From positions 851,001 through 915,000 of the forward strand of contig JAFEMH010000075.1 of NCBI GenBank assembly GCA_022495995.1: DNA of 64,000 nucleotides, given 5' to 3'. Position 1 is the stretch's first letter. The number at the start of each line of letters is the position of its first letter. The stretch is from Adenophora triphylla var. japonica. Lineage: Eukaryota > Streptophyta > Magnoliopsida > Asterales > Campanulaceae. The translations under genes were made by a program, and so were the position numbers. This document shows positions 10,410 through 22,669 of this stretch, piece by piece. The notes beneath the pieces were generated by a model. The model was not told the origin of the DNA. It ran no database searches and saw only the letters and a program-made list of their open reading frames with translations.

Positions 10410-13234
10410 TTAACTTTTCAGAGGCTTTAGTCCCATTCCCCTCGTCGAGCTTTCAACTAACTCTCTATTTAACCCTTTGGTTAACGGATCCGCTAAATTT
10501 TCCTTTGACTTAACATAGTCAATGGATATTGTGCCAGTTGAGAGTAGTTGTCTCATGGTATTATGTCTTCGACGAATGTGTCTAGACTTACCATTATACA
10601 TATGATTGTGTGCCCTTCCAATCGCTGATTGGCTATCACAATATATACATATTGATGGCACGGGCTTCGTCCATCTTGGAATATCTTCTATAAATTGGCG
10701 TAGCCACTCGGCTTCTTCACCACATTTATCTAACGCTATAAACTCAGATTCCATCGTGGATCTAGCTATAACCGTTTGTTTAGAAGATTTCCATGATATA
10801 GTAGCTCCTGCTAATGTAAACACAAATCCGCTTGTAGACCTTGAGTCTTTTATATCGGATATCCAATTAGCATCGCTATATCCTTCGATTACCGCTGGAT
10901 GTCTAGTATAGTGTAAAGCATAATCGCGAGTATATCTTAAGTACCTTAGTACTCTCACTATACCATTCCAATGTTCCGCTCCGGGATTACTTGTATACCG
11001 ACTCAGTTTGCTAACCGTGTAAGCAATATACGGTCTAGTACAACTCATCAAGTACATTAGACTTCCAATGATTCTCGAGTATTCAACTTGAGAAAGCTGT
11101 GTCACCTCTATTCTTTGATAGATGTTGACTCATGTCTATTGGGGTTCTAGCAATAGCTAAGTCATCCTTGCTTTGAATTTCTCAAGAATTTTATCCACAT
11201 AATGTGACTGGCTTAAAGCAAGTCCATTTGACATTCTTGAAATTTTCACGCCAAGGATTACGTCGGCTAACCCCATATCTTTCATGTCAAACTTTGAGTT
11301 CAACATATCTTTAGTGGACTTTATCATTTTATCACAACTTCCTATGATAAGCATGTCATCTACATAAAGACATAAAATGACATAGCCATTTCCCGTGTCT
11401 CTAACATAGATACATTTGTCACATTCATTTATTTTAAATCCACTTTCCATCATGGCTTGATCAAACTTTTGATGCCATTGTTTTGGTGCTTGTTTCAAGC
11501 CATACAATGACTTTACTAACTTGCACACTTTATTTTCTTGCCCCGGCGCAGATAATCCTTCCGGTTGCTCCATGTAAATTTCCTCTTCTAAATCCCCATT
11601 TAGAAAGGCTGTTTTAACATCCATTTGATGTACTTCAAGATTCCGCAATGCGGCTATTGCAAGTACAATTCTTATGGATGTTATTCTCGTAACCGGAGAA
11701 TATGTATCAAAGTAATCAAGGCCTTCCTTTTGCTTGTAACCTTTAATTACAAGTCTTGCCTTATACTTGTCAATTGTTCCATCCGTCTTCATTTTCCTTT
11801 TAAAAATCCACTTATATCCTAGTGGTTTACTTCCCGGAGGAAGATCCACTAATTCCCAAGTGTGATTTTGTAAAATGGAATCAATCTCACTTTTAATGGC
11901 CTCTTTCCACAAAGGTCCTTCGGAAGAGCTCACGGCCTCTTTATAACTTTGTGGTTCACTTTCAAGCATATAGGTTAGAAAATCTGGGCCAAAAGATTTT
12001 CTACCCTACCTCGTTTGCTCCGTCGAGGTTCTACCTCCACTTCATCATTTTCATCATGATGATTTGTTCCTTCGACTTCTTCTTCTTCTTCTATTGAATC
12101 ATGTCTCCGTTTAGATGAACTTGCATCATCTCTTTTGCACGGAAACACATTCTCAAAGAAAGAAGCATTTCTTGACTCCATTATAGTATTCTTGTTTATA
12201 TCTTGAATCTTCGATTCATGCACAAGAAACCTATAAGCACTACTTTTGTGAGCATACCCAATAAATATGCAATCAATAGTTTTTGGTCCAATTTTCACCT
12301 TTTTGGGAGGTGGTATTGAAACCTTTGCAAGACACCCCCACACTCGCATGTATTGGTATGAAGGCACTCTTCCATGCCACAATTCATAGGGACTCTTATT
12401 TACTTTCTTTCGGGGCATTTTATTTAACACATAATTTGCCGACAAGACGGCCTCTCCCCACATGTTATCCGGTAACCCCGAACTTATTAACATGGCATTC
12501 ATCATGTCCTTTAGAGTCCGATTTTTCCTCTCGGCAACTCCATTGGATTGTGGGGTGTATGGTGGTGTTGTAACATGTTTTATCCCATGTTGAGCACAAA
12601 TACCTTCAAAAGGGAATTCATACTCACCACCACGATCACTTCTTATGACCTTTATTTTCCGGTTGAGTTGATTTTCAACTTCATTTTTATAGAGAACAAA
12701 CTTCTCTATAGCCTCATCTTTACTTTTGAGAAGATACACATAACAATATTTTGTGCTATCATCAACAAAAGTCATAAAGTACTTATTGCCCCCTCGTGTT
12801 TGTGTTGACTTGAAGTCACATAAATCCGTATGAACCAACTCAAGTGGTTCATTATTTCTTACAACCGAATGGAACGGAGGTTTTGTAAACTTTGCCTCTA
12901 CACAAGTTTCACATTTATGTTTGTAGTCTATTTTACATTTTGGTATGCAATTCATGTTAATTAATCTACGTATAGTATCATAGTTAACATGTCCTAGTCT
13001 ACCATGCCACAAATTGGAAGACTCAAGCAAGTAAACGGAAGAATTATTCTTATTCATCACATTCATCTTAGGCTTGTTAGCCATTACATTGCTTTTAACA
13101 ACCATAGCACTAAGCTTAAACATACCATCACAAACATAACCTTTGCCTACAAACATTCCACTTTTAGACAAAGTAACCATATCGGATTCAAACACAACAC
13201 GAAAGCCATGCTTAATCAAAAGCGATCCGGACAC
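10410..13234 (-). pseudogene. Family A copy 1 integrase-RT-RNase H region
   Basis: The open pieces are 13234-11975, 11969-11157 and 11105-10410. The first has the pre-integrase HGRLGH motif, zinc-binding HHCC residues and the integrase DDE blocks (HTDLCD, SDRGGEY, NGVAERKNR). The second has RT motifs QMDVKTAFLNG, LYGLKQAPKQW and LYVDDML. The third has RNase H motifs (GYSDANW, STMESEF). Breaks occur at a T4 run near 11998 that is T5 in copy 2, at the end of RT near 11160, and at a T-run shared by both copies near 11095. About 550 bp of noncoding 3' internal sequence follows (9862-10409). Confidence 0.85.
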
Positions 13235-14471
13235 CAGATTTTCCGGATTTCGGGCACATAGAGCACATTGTTGAGAGTCAACTCTTTCCCGGAAGTCAAC
13301 TTGCCACCACCTTTCCTTGACCTTTCACATCGGAGGTGGCGAGAATTTCCCATGAACAATTTCTCACCATTTTCAAGGGCTTCAAAACTACTAAACATTT
13401 CCTTGTTTGAGCAAACATGCCTAGTAGCACCGGTGTCAATCCACCACTGATTTGGGTTTGAACCCACCAAATTCACCTCAGAAATTACCGCCGCCAAGTG
13501 CATATCGGAAACTTCATTCGAGATGACATCCACCATGTTTGCTTGTTTCTTTGGCTTCCTACACTCGGAAGACTTGTGGCCCACAATGCCACAATTGTAA
13601 CAAGTTCCACCGAACTTTTTCTTGGAGATTCCTCCCTTTGGCTTCAAACTAGAACCACCCTTTTTGGGACCAAACTTGCCTTTGGCTTTGCCATTTGCCT
13701 TGCCATTGGCCTTGGAGCTATCAACATGCTCCACCACATTGGCTTTCGCCACAAGAAGATTATTCAACTTCTTCTCCGCAATTCTATTCTCTTCCTCAAT
13801 CCGAAGACGAATAGCAAGCGCTTCAACATTCATTTCCTTTCGTTTGTGTTTAAGATAATTCTTGAAATCTTTCCAAGCGGGAGGCAACTTTTCAATTATT
13901 GCCGCCACTTGAAAGTTTTCACTAATTACCATCCCTTCGGCATGAATTTCATGAATGATTATTTGCAACTCTTCCACTTGACTTTTAACGGTTTTGAGTC
14001 CACCATTTTGTAATCGAGAAAACGGCCCACAATGAATTTCTTTGTGCCCGCGTCATCGATCTTATATTTATATTCCAAGGACTCCCAAAGTTCCTTTGCA
14101 GTTTTCTTAACACTATACACATTGTATAGCGTATCCGACAATCCATTAAGAATGTAATTTACGCAAAGAAACTCGGAATGCTTCCAAGCATCAAGAGCCG
14201 AGATGGCTTGCCCATCCGTCTCATTCTCACCCAACTGTGGCGGATCTTCCTTAAGAAATCTCGCCAAGTTCAAGGTAGTCAAATAGAAAAGCATCTTTTG
14301 TTGCCACCTTTTAAAGTCTTGGCCAACAAACTTTTCCGGTTTCTCACCATGATTGTTCGAAACAGTTTGGACAACCACCCTTTGAGAGTTGGTTTCCACA
14401 CGGCGCTTCCTCCACACGAGGATTCTCGGAGTTGTTCCCACATTGGTTTCCACGTTTGATTGAGTAGCCAT
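13216..14471 (-). pseudogene. Family A copy 1 gag-protease region
   Basis: The likely start is the ATG at 14471 (MATQSNVE). Gag has the FKRWQQKM and UBN2 segments, then a CCHC knuckle ([14 protein letters not shown]) and the protease motif WWIDTGAT. Reading frames 14489-13959 and 13977-13216 overlap, with a break near 13990 where copy 2 reads CAGTTTTTG and this copy CGGTTTTG. A second break at 13247 is a T4 run that is T5 in copy 2. Both breaks may be consensus errors. Confidence 0.8.
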
Positions 14472-14527
14472 ACGAAACAAAACAAACAAGTTTAGTTCAC
14501 TGTTTTAAATAGTTTTCCTTCCAACAA

Positions 14528-14541
14528 TAATTTGTCTTAAG
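14528..14541 (-). promoter_or_regulatory. Family A copy 1 non-tRNA primer site (self-complementary)
   Basis: On the - strand, two nucleotides (AT) after the LTR end, the sequence is CTTAAGACAAATTA. No TGG is present, so it cannot pair with a tRNA 3' CCA. It is the exact reverse complement of 14 nt inside the adjoining LTR (14666-14679 on the + strand reads CTTAAGACAAATTA). Confidence 0.7.
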
Positions 14542-14543
14542 AT

Positions 14544-15686
14544 TGTTGGAATAACTATTACAAAATCTCTGTTGGAATTATATAAAACTAAATAAAACAG
14601 AAACGTAAAATACAAGAGAAGAAAATGAATTTGTCGCTGTCCGAGTCGTGTGAAATCACACTCTCCTTAAGACAAATTACGCCCCCTCACCACGTTGTGC
14701 TTGAGTTGTTATGGAACGCTTGCCTCCCAGGATGAAACGGATATACCGGACGGTGGTTGCACAAGAATACCTCCGGCGAACTGAAGTCGATGCTTGAACT
14801 TTATCACCACGAATGCAATGCAAGGAGGCCAAGGGAAAGATGAACAATATGCAACGAAATTGAGAGGAGAATTTACGGAAAAAATTGTGTATTTCTCTTG
14901 TTGTGTTCTTGCCATTATATAATCAAAGGAGATAACAGAAAATTAAATCAAGTTTTAATTTTCTTAATTAATACAATTATTTCAACATAATTGCATAATT
15001 ATTTTGCTCATTACCTCCCTTTTACAGTTATATGGCTGTTGGAATTTACCCCTTCATTAACGGCCTTTTGAGTATTACAAAACAGTGCAAAACCATTTCC
15101 TCGTAGAGCCACTGGAGCCCAGGCGCCCGCCTCGTGGAACGCGAGGCGCCCGCCTCGTAATGGTCACAAATGAGCCGCACCTGCGGAGTCGAGGCGCCCG
15201 CCTCGGGCGAGTCCGGGCGCCCGCCTCACCTCCCGGAAAAATTGGGTCAAGTTTTGGAAAAAAATGTAAAAAGTGGGCTCGCGCGGACGGGCTATTTCGG
15301 AGCTACATTCGTGTCCGCGGGACGCGCATGCACATGAGTTCGGTAGTCCGAAGCCTATTTCGGTCCATGATTTGCACCCCCTGCACTGTGCGCGAGAGAG
15401 AGCCTCTATGTACCACAATCTTACTTCCTACCAAAGTGTAGGAGTATTTAAACTTAGCCACTTTTTCATCTTTTTCCAATGTGGGATAACCACATTTTAC
15501 CCATTCCAACCCATTAACTTTGAGCCTTCATATCTCATTCATTTCTCAACCATTTTGAACAAATGAATATATGATTTCAATGTACTCATGGAGTAGAACA
15601 CAATCCAACAATCAATTTGTCATTTTAACAAATAACAAATTAAGAAAATAACTCATTATTTCCTTCAAAACACACTTTTTCCAACA
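14544..15686 (-). repeat. Family A middle LTR, shared by both copies
   Basis: It serves as 5' LTR of copy 1 and 3' LTR of copy 2. It differs from the outer LTRs mostly at CAG/CTG positions, such as CGG at 15288-15290 and 15318-15320 where the left LTR has CAG at 9457-9459 and 9487-9489. Confidence 0.88.
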
Positions 15687-16236
15687 ATCCCCCACATGAA
15701 GGAATAATGCGGAATTGGTGATAAAGCCCGGCGAGACGAAAACTTGCATACGAAGATGTGGGAATGCCCATTGAATCTTCGCTCGTACAAGCATATTTAC
15801 TCTACTCGCAAATCGATAGACGCGATGTCCTTGAATCGTTATGCTTTTTGTGTAGCCGATCATATGCTTGACACAAGTATCGTCCTAACATACTTCAATT
15901 CTCATAGCTATGTTCAATCATGGCCACTGAACATACGCACAGTTCTGCGAGAGGGTCTAAGAATTGAGCCTCACACAATTCTCCTCGAAGCGGCCCCACT
16001 TCTCTCTCACATAGGTGATTTCTTAAAGGTAACCCGTATTACCCCGCTCGAATTTTCGACGCGTAAGAATCATTAAAAGCCATAGGCTTATCCTTGTCCT
16101 TTCGGGATGTCACTAATAGGAATGGACTTGGGGTTGATTCCCCACGGTGACGCTACAAGTCTTTTAACGGTTAGGTTGTCCCATTGAATCTAGTTCTTGG
16201 GATCTCCGAGTCATCTAGATTGGGTTTTCATTGTGT

Positions 16237-18426
16237 TTAACTTTTAAGAGGCTTTAGTCCCATTCCCCTCGTCGAGCTTTCAACTAACTCTCTATTTAAC
16301 CCTTTGGTTAACGGATCCGCTAAATTTTCCTTTGACTTAACATAGTCAATGGATATTGTGCCAGTTGAGAGTAGTTGTCTAATGGTATTATGTCTTCGAC
16401 GAATGTGTCTAGACTTACCATTATACATATGATTGTGTGCCCTTCCAATCGCTGATTGGCTATCACAATGTATACATATTGATGGCACGGGCTTCGTCCA
16501 TCTTGGAATATCTTCTATAAATTGGCGTAGCCACTCGGCTTCTTCACCACATTTATCTAACGCTATAAACTCAGATTCCATCGTGGATCTAGCTATAACC
16601 GTTTGTTTAGAAGATTTCCATGATATAGTAGCTCCTGCTAATGTAAACACAAATCCGCTTGTAGACCTTGAGTCTTTTATATCGGATATCCAATTAGCAT
16701 CGCTATATCCTTCGATTACCATTTGGATGTCTAGTATAGTGTAAAGCATAATCGCGAGTATATCTTAAGTACCTTAGTACTCTCACTATACAATTCCAAT
16801 GTTCCGCTCCGGGATTACTTGTATACCGACTCGGTTTGCTAACCGTGTAAGCAATATACGGTCTAGTACAACTCATCAAGTACATTAGACTTCCAATGAT
16901 TCTCGAGTATTCAACTTGAGAAAGCTGTGTCACCTCTATTCTTTGATAGATGTTGACTCATGTCTATTGGGGTTCTAGCAATAGCTAAGTCATCCTTCTT
17001 TGAATTTCTCAAGAATTTTATCCACATAATGTGGTGGCTTAAAGCAAGTCCATTTGACATTCTTGAAATTTTCACGCCAAGGATTACGTCGGCTAACCCC
17101 ATATCTTTCATGTCAAACTTTGAGTTCAACATATCTTTAGTGGACTTTATCATTTTATCACAACTTCCTATGATAAGCATGTCATCTACATAAAGACATA
17201 AAATGACATAGCCATTTCCCGTGTCTCTAACATAGATACATTTGTCACATTCATTTATTTTAAATCCACTTTCCATCATGGCTTGATCAAACTTTTGATG
17301 CCATTGTTTTGGTGCTTGTTTCAAGCCATACAATGACTTTACTAACTTGCACACTTTATTTTCTTGCCCCGGCGCAGAAAATCCTTCCGGTTGCTCCATG
17401 TAAATTTCCTCTTCTAAATCCCCATTTAGAAAGGCTGTTTTAACATCCATTTGATGTACTTCAAGATTCCGCAATGCGGCTATTGCAAGTACAATTCTTA
17501 TGGATGTTATTCTCGTAACCGGAGAATATGTATCAAAGTAATCAAGGCCTTCCTTTTGCTTGTAACCTTTAATTACAAGTCTTGCCTTATACTTGTCAAT
17601 TGTTCCATCCGTCTTCATTTTCCTTTTAAAAATCCACCTATATCCTAGTGGTTTACTTCCCGGAGGAAGATCCACTAATTCCCAAGTGTGATTTTTGTAA
17701 AATGGAATCAATCTCACTTTTAATGGCCTCTTTCCACAAAGGTCCTTCGGAAGAGCTCACGGCCTCTTTATAACTTTGTGGTTCACTTTCAAGCATATAG
17801 GTTAGAAAATCTGGGCCAAAAGATTTTTCTACCCTACCTCGTTTGCTCCGTCGAGGTTCTACCTCCACTTCATCATTTTCATCATGATGATTTGTTCCTT
17901 CGACTTCTTCTTCTTCTTCTATTGAATCATGTCTCCGTTTAGATGAACTTGCATCATCTCTTTTGCACGGAAACACATTCTCAAAGAAAGAAGCATTTCT
18001 TGACTCCATTATAGTATTCTTGTTTATATCTTGAATCTTCGATTCATGCACAAGAAACCTATAAGCACTACTTTTGTGAGCATACCCAATAAATATGCAA
18101 TCAATAGTTTTTGGTCCAATTTTCACCTTTTTGGGAGGTGGTATTGAAACCTTTGCAAGACACCCCCACACTCGCATGTATTGGTATGAAGGCACTCTTC
18201 CATGCCACAATTCATAGGGACTCTTATTTACTTTCTTTCGGGGCATTTTATTTAACACATAATTTGCCGACAAGACGGCCTCTCCCCACATGTTATCCGG
18301 TAACCCCGAACTTATTAACATGGCATTCATCATGTCCTTTAGAGTCCGATTTTCCTCTCGGCAACTCCATTGGATTGTGGGGTGTATGGTGGTGTTGTAA
18401 CATGTTTTATCCCATGTTGAGCACAA
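16237..18426 (-). pseudogene. Family A copy 2 integrase-RT-RNase H region
   Basis: The pieces are 18426-17653 (integrase C-part and linker), 17717-16911 (RT with KTAFLNG and YVDD) and 16933-16237 (RNase H). Breaks relative to copy 1 lie at a T4 run near 18350 (T5 in copy 1), a T5 run near 17692 (T4 in copy 1), a CTG site near 17033 and a CTG site near 16720. Most differ from those of copy 1, so the copies complement each other. Confidence 0.83.
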
Positions 18427-20301
18427 ATACCTTCAAAAGGGAATTCATACTCACCACCACGATCACTTCTTATGACCTTTATTTTCCGGTTGAGTTGATT
18501 TTCAACTTCATTTTTATAGAGAACAAACTTCTCTATAGCCTCATCTTTACTTTTGAGAAGATACACATAACAATATTTTGTGCTATCATCAACAAAAGTC
18601 ATAAAGTACTTATTGCCCCCTCGTGTTTGTGTTGACTTGAAGTCACATAAATCCGTATGAACCAACTCAAGTGGTTCATTATTTCTTACAACCGAATGGA
18701 ACGGAGGTTTTGTAAACTTTGCCTCTACACAAGTTTCACATTTATGTTTGTAGTCTATTTTACATTTTGGTATGCAATTCATGTTAATTAATCTACGTAT
18801 AGTATCATAGTTAACATGTCCTAGTCTACCATGCCACAAATTGGAAGACTCAAGCAAGTAAACGGAAGAATTATTCTTATTCATCACATTCATCTTAGGC
18901 TTGTTAGCCATTACATTGCTTTTAACAACCATAGCACTAAGCTTAAACATACCATCACAAACATAACCTTTGCCTACAAACATTCCACTTTTAGACAAAG
19001 TAACCATATCGGATTCAAACACAACACGAAAGCCATGCTTAATCAAAAGCGATCCGGACACCAGATTTTTCCGGATTTCGGGCACATAGAGCACATTGTT
19101 GAGAGTCAACTCTTTCCCGGAAGTCAACTTCAGCACCACCTTTCCTTGACCTTTCACATCGGAGGTGGCAGAATTTCCCATGAACAATTTCTCACCATTT
19201 TCAAGGGCTTCAAAACTACTAAACATTTCCTTGTTTGAGCAAACATGCCTAGTAGCACCGGTGTCAATCCACCACTGATTTGGGTTTGAACCCACCAAAT
19301 TCACCTCAGAAATTACCGCCGCCAAGTGCATATCGGAAACTTCATTCGAGATGACATCCACCATGTTTGCTTGTTTCTTTGGCTTCCTACACTCGGAAGA
19401 CTTGTGGCCCACAATGCCACAATTGTAACAAGTTCCACCGAACTTTTTCTTGGAGATTCCTCCCTTTGGCTTCAAACTAGAACCACCCTTTTTGGGACCA
19501 AACTTGCCTTTGGCTTTGCCATTTGCCTTGCCATTGGCCTTGGAGCTATCAACATGCTCCACCACATTGGCTTTCGCCACAAGAAGATTATTCAACTTCT
19601 TCTCCGCAATTCTATTCTCTTCCTCAATCCGAAGACGAATAGCAAGCGCTTCAACATTCATTTCCTTTCGTTTGTGTTTAAGATAATTCTTGAAATCTTT
19701 CCAAGCGGGAGGCAACTTTTCAATTATTGCCGCCACTTGAAAGTTTTCACTAATTACCATCCCTTCGGCATGAATTTCATGAATGATTATTTGCAACTCT
19801 TCCACTTGACTTTTAACAGTTTTTGAGTCCACCATTTTGTAATCGAGAAAACGGCCCACAATGAATTTCTTTGTGCCCGTCATCGATCTTATATTTATAT
19901 TCCAAGGACTCCCAAAGTTCCTTTGCAGTTTTCTTAACACTATACACATTGTATAGCGTATCCGACAATCCATTAAGGATGTAATTTCTGCAAAGAAACT
20001 CGGAATGCTTCCAAGCATCAAGAGCCGAGATGGCTTGCCCATCCGTCTCATTCTCACCCAACTGTGGCGGATCTTCCTTAAGAAATCTCGCCAAGTTCAA
20101 GGTAGTCAAATAGAAAAGCATCTTTTGTTGCCACCTTTTAAAGTCTTGGCCAACAAACTTTTCCGGTTTCTCACCATGATGGTTCGAAACAGTTTGGACA
20201 ACCACCCTTTGAGAGTTGGTTTCCACACGAAGCGCTTCCTCCACACGAGGATTCTCGGAGTTGTTCCCAGCATTGGTTTCCACGTTTGATTGAGTAGCCA
20301 T
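18339..20301 (-). pseudogene. Family A copy 2 gag-protease-integrase N-part
   Basis: The likely start is the ATG at 20301. The gag N-part is open to about 19880, where two bases present in copy 1 (GC at about 14050) are absent. From there one open frame of more than 500 codons runs through the CCHC knuckle, the protease (IDTGAT), the pre-integrase zinc domain and the first integrase aspartates (DLCD, SDRGGEY), stopping near 18339. This is the longest uninterrupted piece of family A coding sequence in the window. Confidence 0.83.
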
Positions 20302-20365
20302 CTGAAACAAAACAAACAAGTTTAGTTCACTGTTTTAAATAGTTTTCCTTCCAACGAAGAGACAA

Positions 20366-20379
20366 TAATTTGTCTTAAG
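20366..20379 (-). promoter_or_regulatory. Family A copy 2 non-tRNA primer site (self-complementary)
   Basis: The 14-mer is the same as in copy 1, again 2 nt from the LTR end, and is a perfect reverse complement of LTR positions 20499-20512. The flanking sequence differs slightly from copy 1 (it has a GAAGAGACAA segment that copy 1 lacks), while the 14-mer is unchanged. Confidence 0.7.
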
Positions 20380-20381
20380 AT

Positions 20382-21531
20382 TGTTGGAATAACTATTACA
20401 AAATCTCTGCTGGAATTATATAAAACTAAATAAAACAGAAACAGAAAATACAAGAGAAAGAATTTGTCGCTGTCCGAGTCGTGTGAAATCACACTCTCCT
20501 TAAGACAAATTACGCCCCCTCACCACGTTGTGCTTGAGTTGTTATGGAACGCTTGCCTCCCAGGATGAAACGGATATACCGGACGGTGGTTGCACAAGAA
20601 TACCTCCGGCGAACTGAAGTCGATGCTTGAGCTTTATCACCACAAATGCAATGCAAGGAGGCCAAAGGAAAGATGAACAATATGCAACGAAATTGAGAGG
20701 AGAATTTCTGGAAAAAATCTGTGTATCTTTCACTTGTTGTGTTCTTGCCATTATATAATCAAAGGAGATAACAGAAAATTAAATCAAGTTTTAATTTTCT
20801 TAATTAATACAATTATTTCAACATAATTGCATAATTATTTTGCTCATTACCTCCCTTTTACAGTTATATGGCTGTTGGAATTTACCCCTTCATTAACAGC
20901 CTTTTGAGCTGTTACAAAACAGTGCAAAACCATTTCCTCGTAGAGCCACTGGAGCCCAGGCGCCCGCCTCGGGGAACGCGAGGCGCCCGCCTCGTAATGG
21001 TCACAAATGAGCCGCACCTACTGGAGTCGAGGCGCCCGCCTCAGGCAGGTCCAGGCGCCCGCCTCACCTCCAGAAATATTGGGTCAAGTTTTGGAAAAAA
21101 AATGTAAAAAGTGGGCTCGCGCGGACAGGCTATTTCGGAGCTACATTCGTGTCCGCAGGACGCGCATGCACATGAGTTCGGTAGTCCGAAGCCTATTTCG
21201 GTCCATGATTTGCACCCCCCCCTGCGCACCTGTGCGCGAGAGAGAGCCTCTATGTACCACAATCTTACTCCCTACCAAAGTGTAGGAGTATTTAAACTTA
21301 GCCACTTTTTCATCTTTTTCCAATGTGGGATAACCACATTTTACCCATTCCAACCCATTAACTTTGAGCCTTCATATCTCATTCATTTCTCAACCATTTT
21401 GAACAAATGAATATATGATTTCAATGTACTCATGGAGTAGAACACAATCCAACAATCAATTTGTCATTTTAACAAATAACAAATTAAGAAAATAACTCAT
21501 TATTTCCTTCAAAACACACTTTTTTCCAACA
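20382..21531 (-). repeat. Family A right LTR (5' LTR of copy 2)
   Basis: It has the same ends and internal landmarks as the left LTR, with the palindrome array at about 20955-21065. It is followed by the second ATAAT target duplication. Confidence 0.9.
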
Positions 21532-21538
21532 ATAATTA

Positions 21539-21629
21539 CTCCCTCCGTCCCAAAATGAATGTCCAAAAACTTTTAAAAATTGCTCTTGATCAAGAGTAAA
21601 TTTGGACATTTATTTTGGGACGGGGGGAG
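21539..21629. mobile_element. Short Stowaway MITE
   Basis: Terminal inverted repeats CTCCCTCCGTCCCAAAATGA and a matching GGGACGGGGGGAG end lie after a TA. At 91 bp it is almost only the two repeats, with a small central hairpin (CTCTTGATCAAGAG). Confidence 0.75.
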
Positions 21630-21812
21630 GAGTAATATAAACCAAATTTTGTTTTGCTGCATGTGTGTGTAAATATGGACAACTTCAACAACTAAGAACA
21701 GAGGAAACAAGGCTATATTTGACTATATATGTGTTATCTTAACAGATAGCTCTCAAGTCCATCTTGATGCATCCCCTTGTGTAGTAAGCGTAGCGATTTC
21801 TTGCAGCTACAT

Positions 21813-21955
21813 GTCTACAGTTTCATCAGAGGGCTGGGAATAAGCAGCTTCCATGGCTAGTGGCTGGACGTAAAAGGAATTGGAGGCAGATGTAGAAGGC
21901 AGATAAGCGGGCTTTTCCATTTCCAATTCCACAACAAAAAAAAACCGATTCAGTA
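21813..21955 (-). pseudogene. NAC C-terminal repeat relic
   Basis: The sequence matches the NAC coding segment around 23100-23240 (the region encoding 'LAMEV' and the acidic 'VEMEL' motif), with an insertion of A residues and other changes. It is a detached extra copy of the repeated C-terminal module of the NAC gene, lying downstream of its unit A copy. The reading frame is broken. Confidence 0.6.
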
Positions 21956-22669
21956 GCATCAAACATATTAACATTAAAAAAAATATATATATATATTTTG
22001 AATCGGAGGGAGTAATATTTTACTAGAGTGACCATTTTTACTCAACAAATGCATTAGCATCAAACATATTTTTTTCTTGTTTTAATCAGCATTATACCCT
22101 TAATTGCGTTTTGATTTACGTAAGCATATATGATTAGAGTTGATAGATGCATATTGCATAAGCTAGGGCTATTGAGCCAGCAGTGCTGTTACTCTTAGCA
22201 GCTGATATGATCTCTAGAGGAAAGATTTCACTTGGAACCAACCACCATAGTGCCCCATGACCAAGCAAAGCCAGCAGTCTATACGCACGTAAACCTCACA
22301 ACCACAATCGCATACCACAGAACACATCTGCTATACAAGCCTCACAAAAACATGCAAAGTATCATTTAAAATGACGATGAGGAGAACAATAACTCAAGTA
22401 TTACTGCATATATATTTTCAAAATTTCAAACAATACACATTGTTTTAACCCAAATGCAACCTCAACTGTGAATTTTTAACTAACAGTGCAGCTAAAGCTT
22501 GAGCCTCGCTTTTACAAGGTAGCTATACTCCCAAACTTAGGGTTCTTTAAATCAACACAAAATGATCAATGATCTATAAATCAATTCACAAAACAAAATA
22601 TCAGCAAAAGTGTAAACTTCTTGTTGACTAACTTGAGACTAATCTAATTTTGCAGCCTAAACATGATCA
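21956..22669. other. NAC 3' flank of unit A
   Basis: This is collinear in blocks with 35160-36420 of unit B (for example the stretch around 'GCAGCTGATATGATCTCTAG'). No gene is seen. A degenerate MITE end (GGAGGGAGTA) lies near 22003-22012. Confidence 0.5.

Larger units (their letters stand above)
8709..21531 (-). mobile_element. Copia family A composite: LTR-internal-LTR-internal-LTR
   Basis: Three LTRs of about 1.15 kb (8709-9861, 14544-15686, 20382-21531) separate two nearly identical internal regions (9862-14543, 15687-20381), all reading on the - strand. The whole is flanked by the 5-bp duplication ATAAT (8704-8708 and 21532-21536). No duplication flanks the middle LTR. The layout fits either unequal recombination between LTRs or insertion of a dimeric intermediate. 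LTR ends are TGTTGG...CCAACA. Confidence 0.93.

Noticed and set aside
14528..14541. Primer site as an internal tRNA-iMet half-molecule site (as in Drosophila copia)
   Set aside because: CTTAAGACAAATTA does not match the complement of the anticodon region of initiator tRNA as I know it, and the family B site is a different sequence, while both match their own LTR perfectly.
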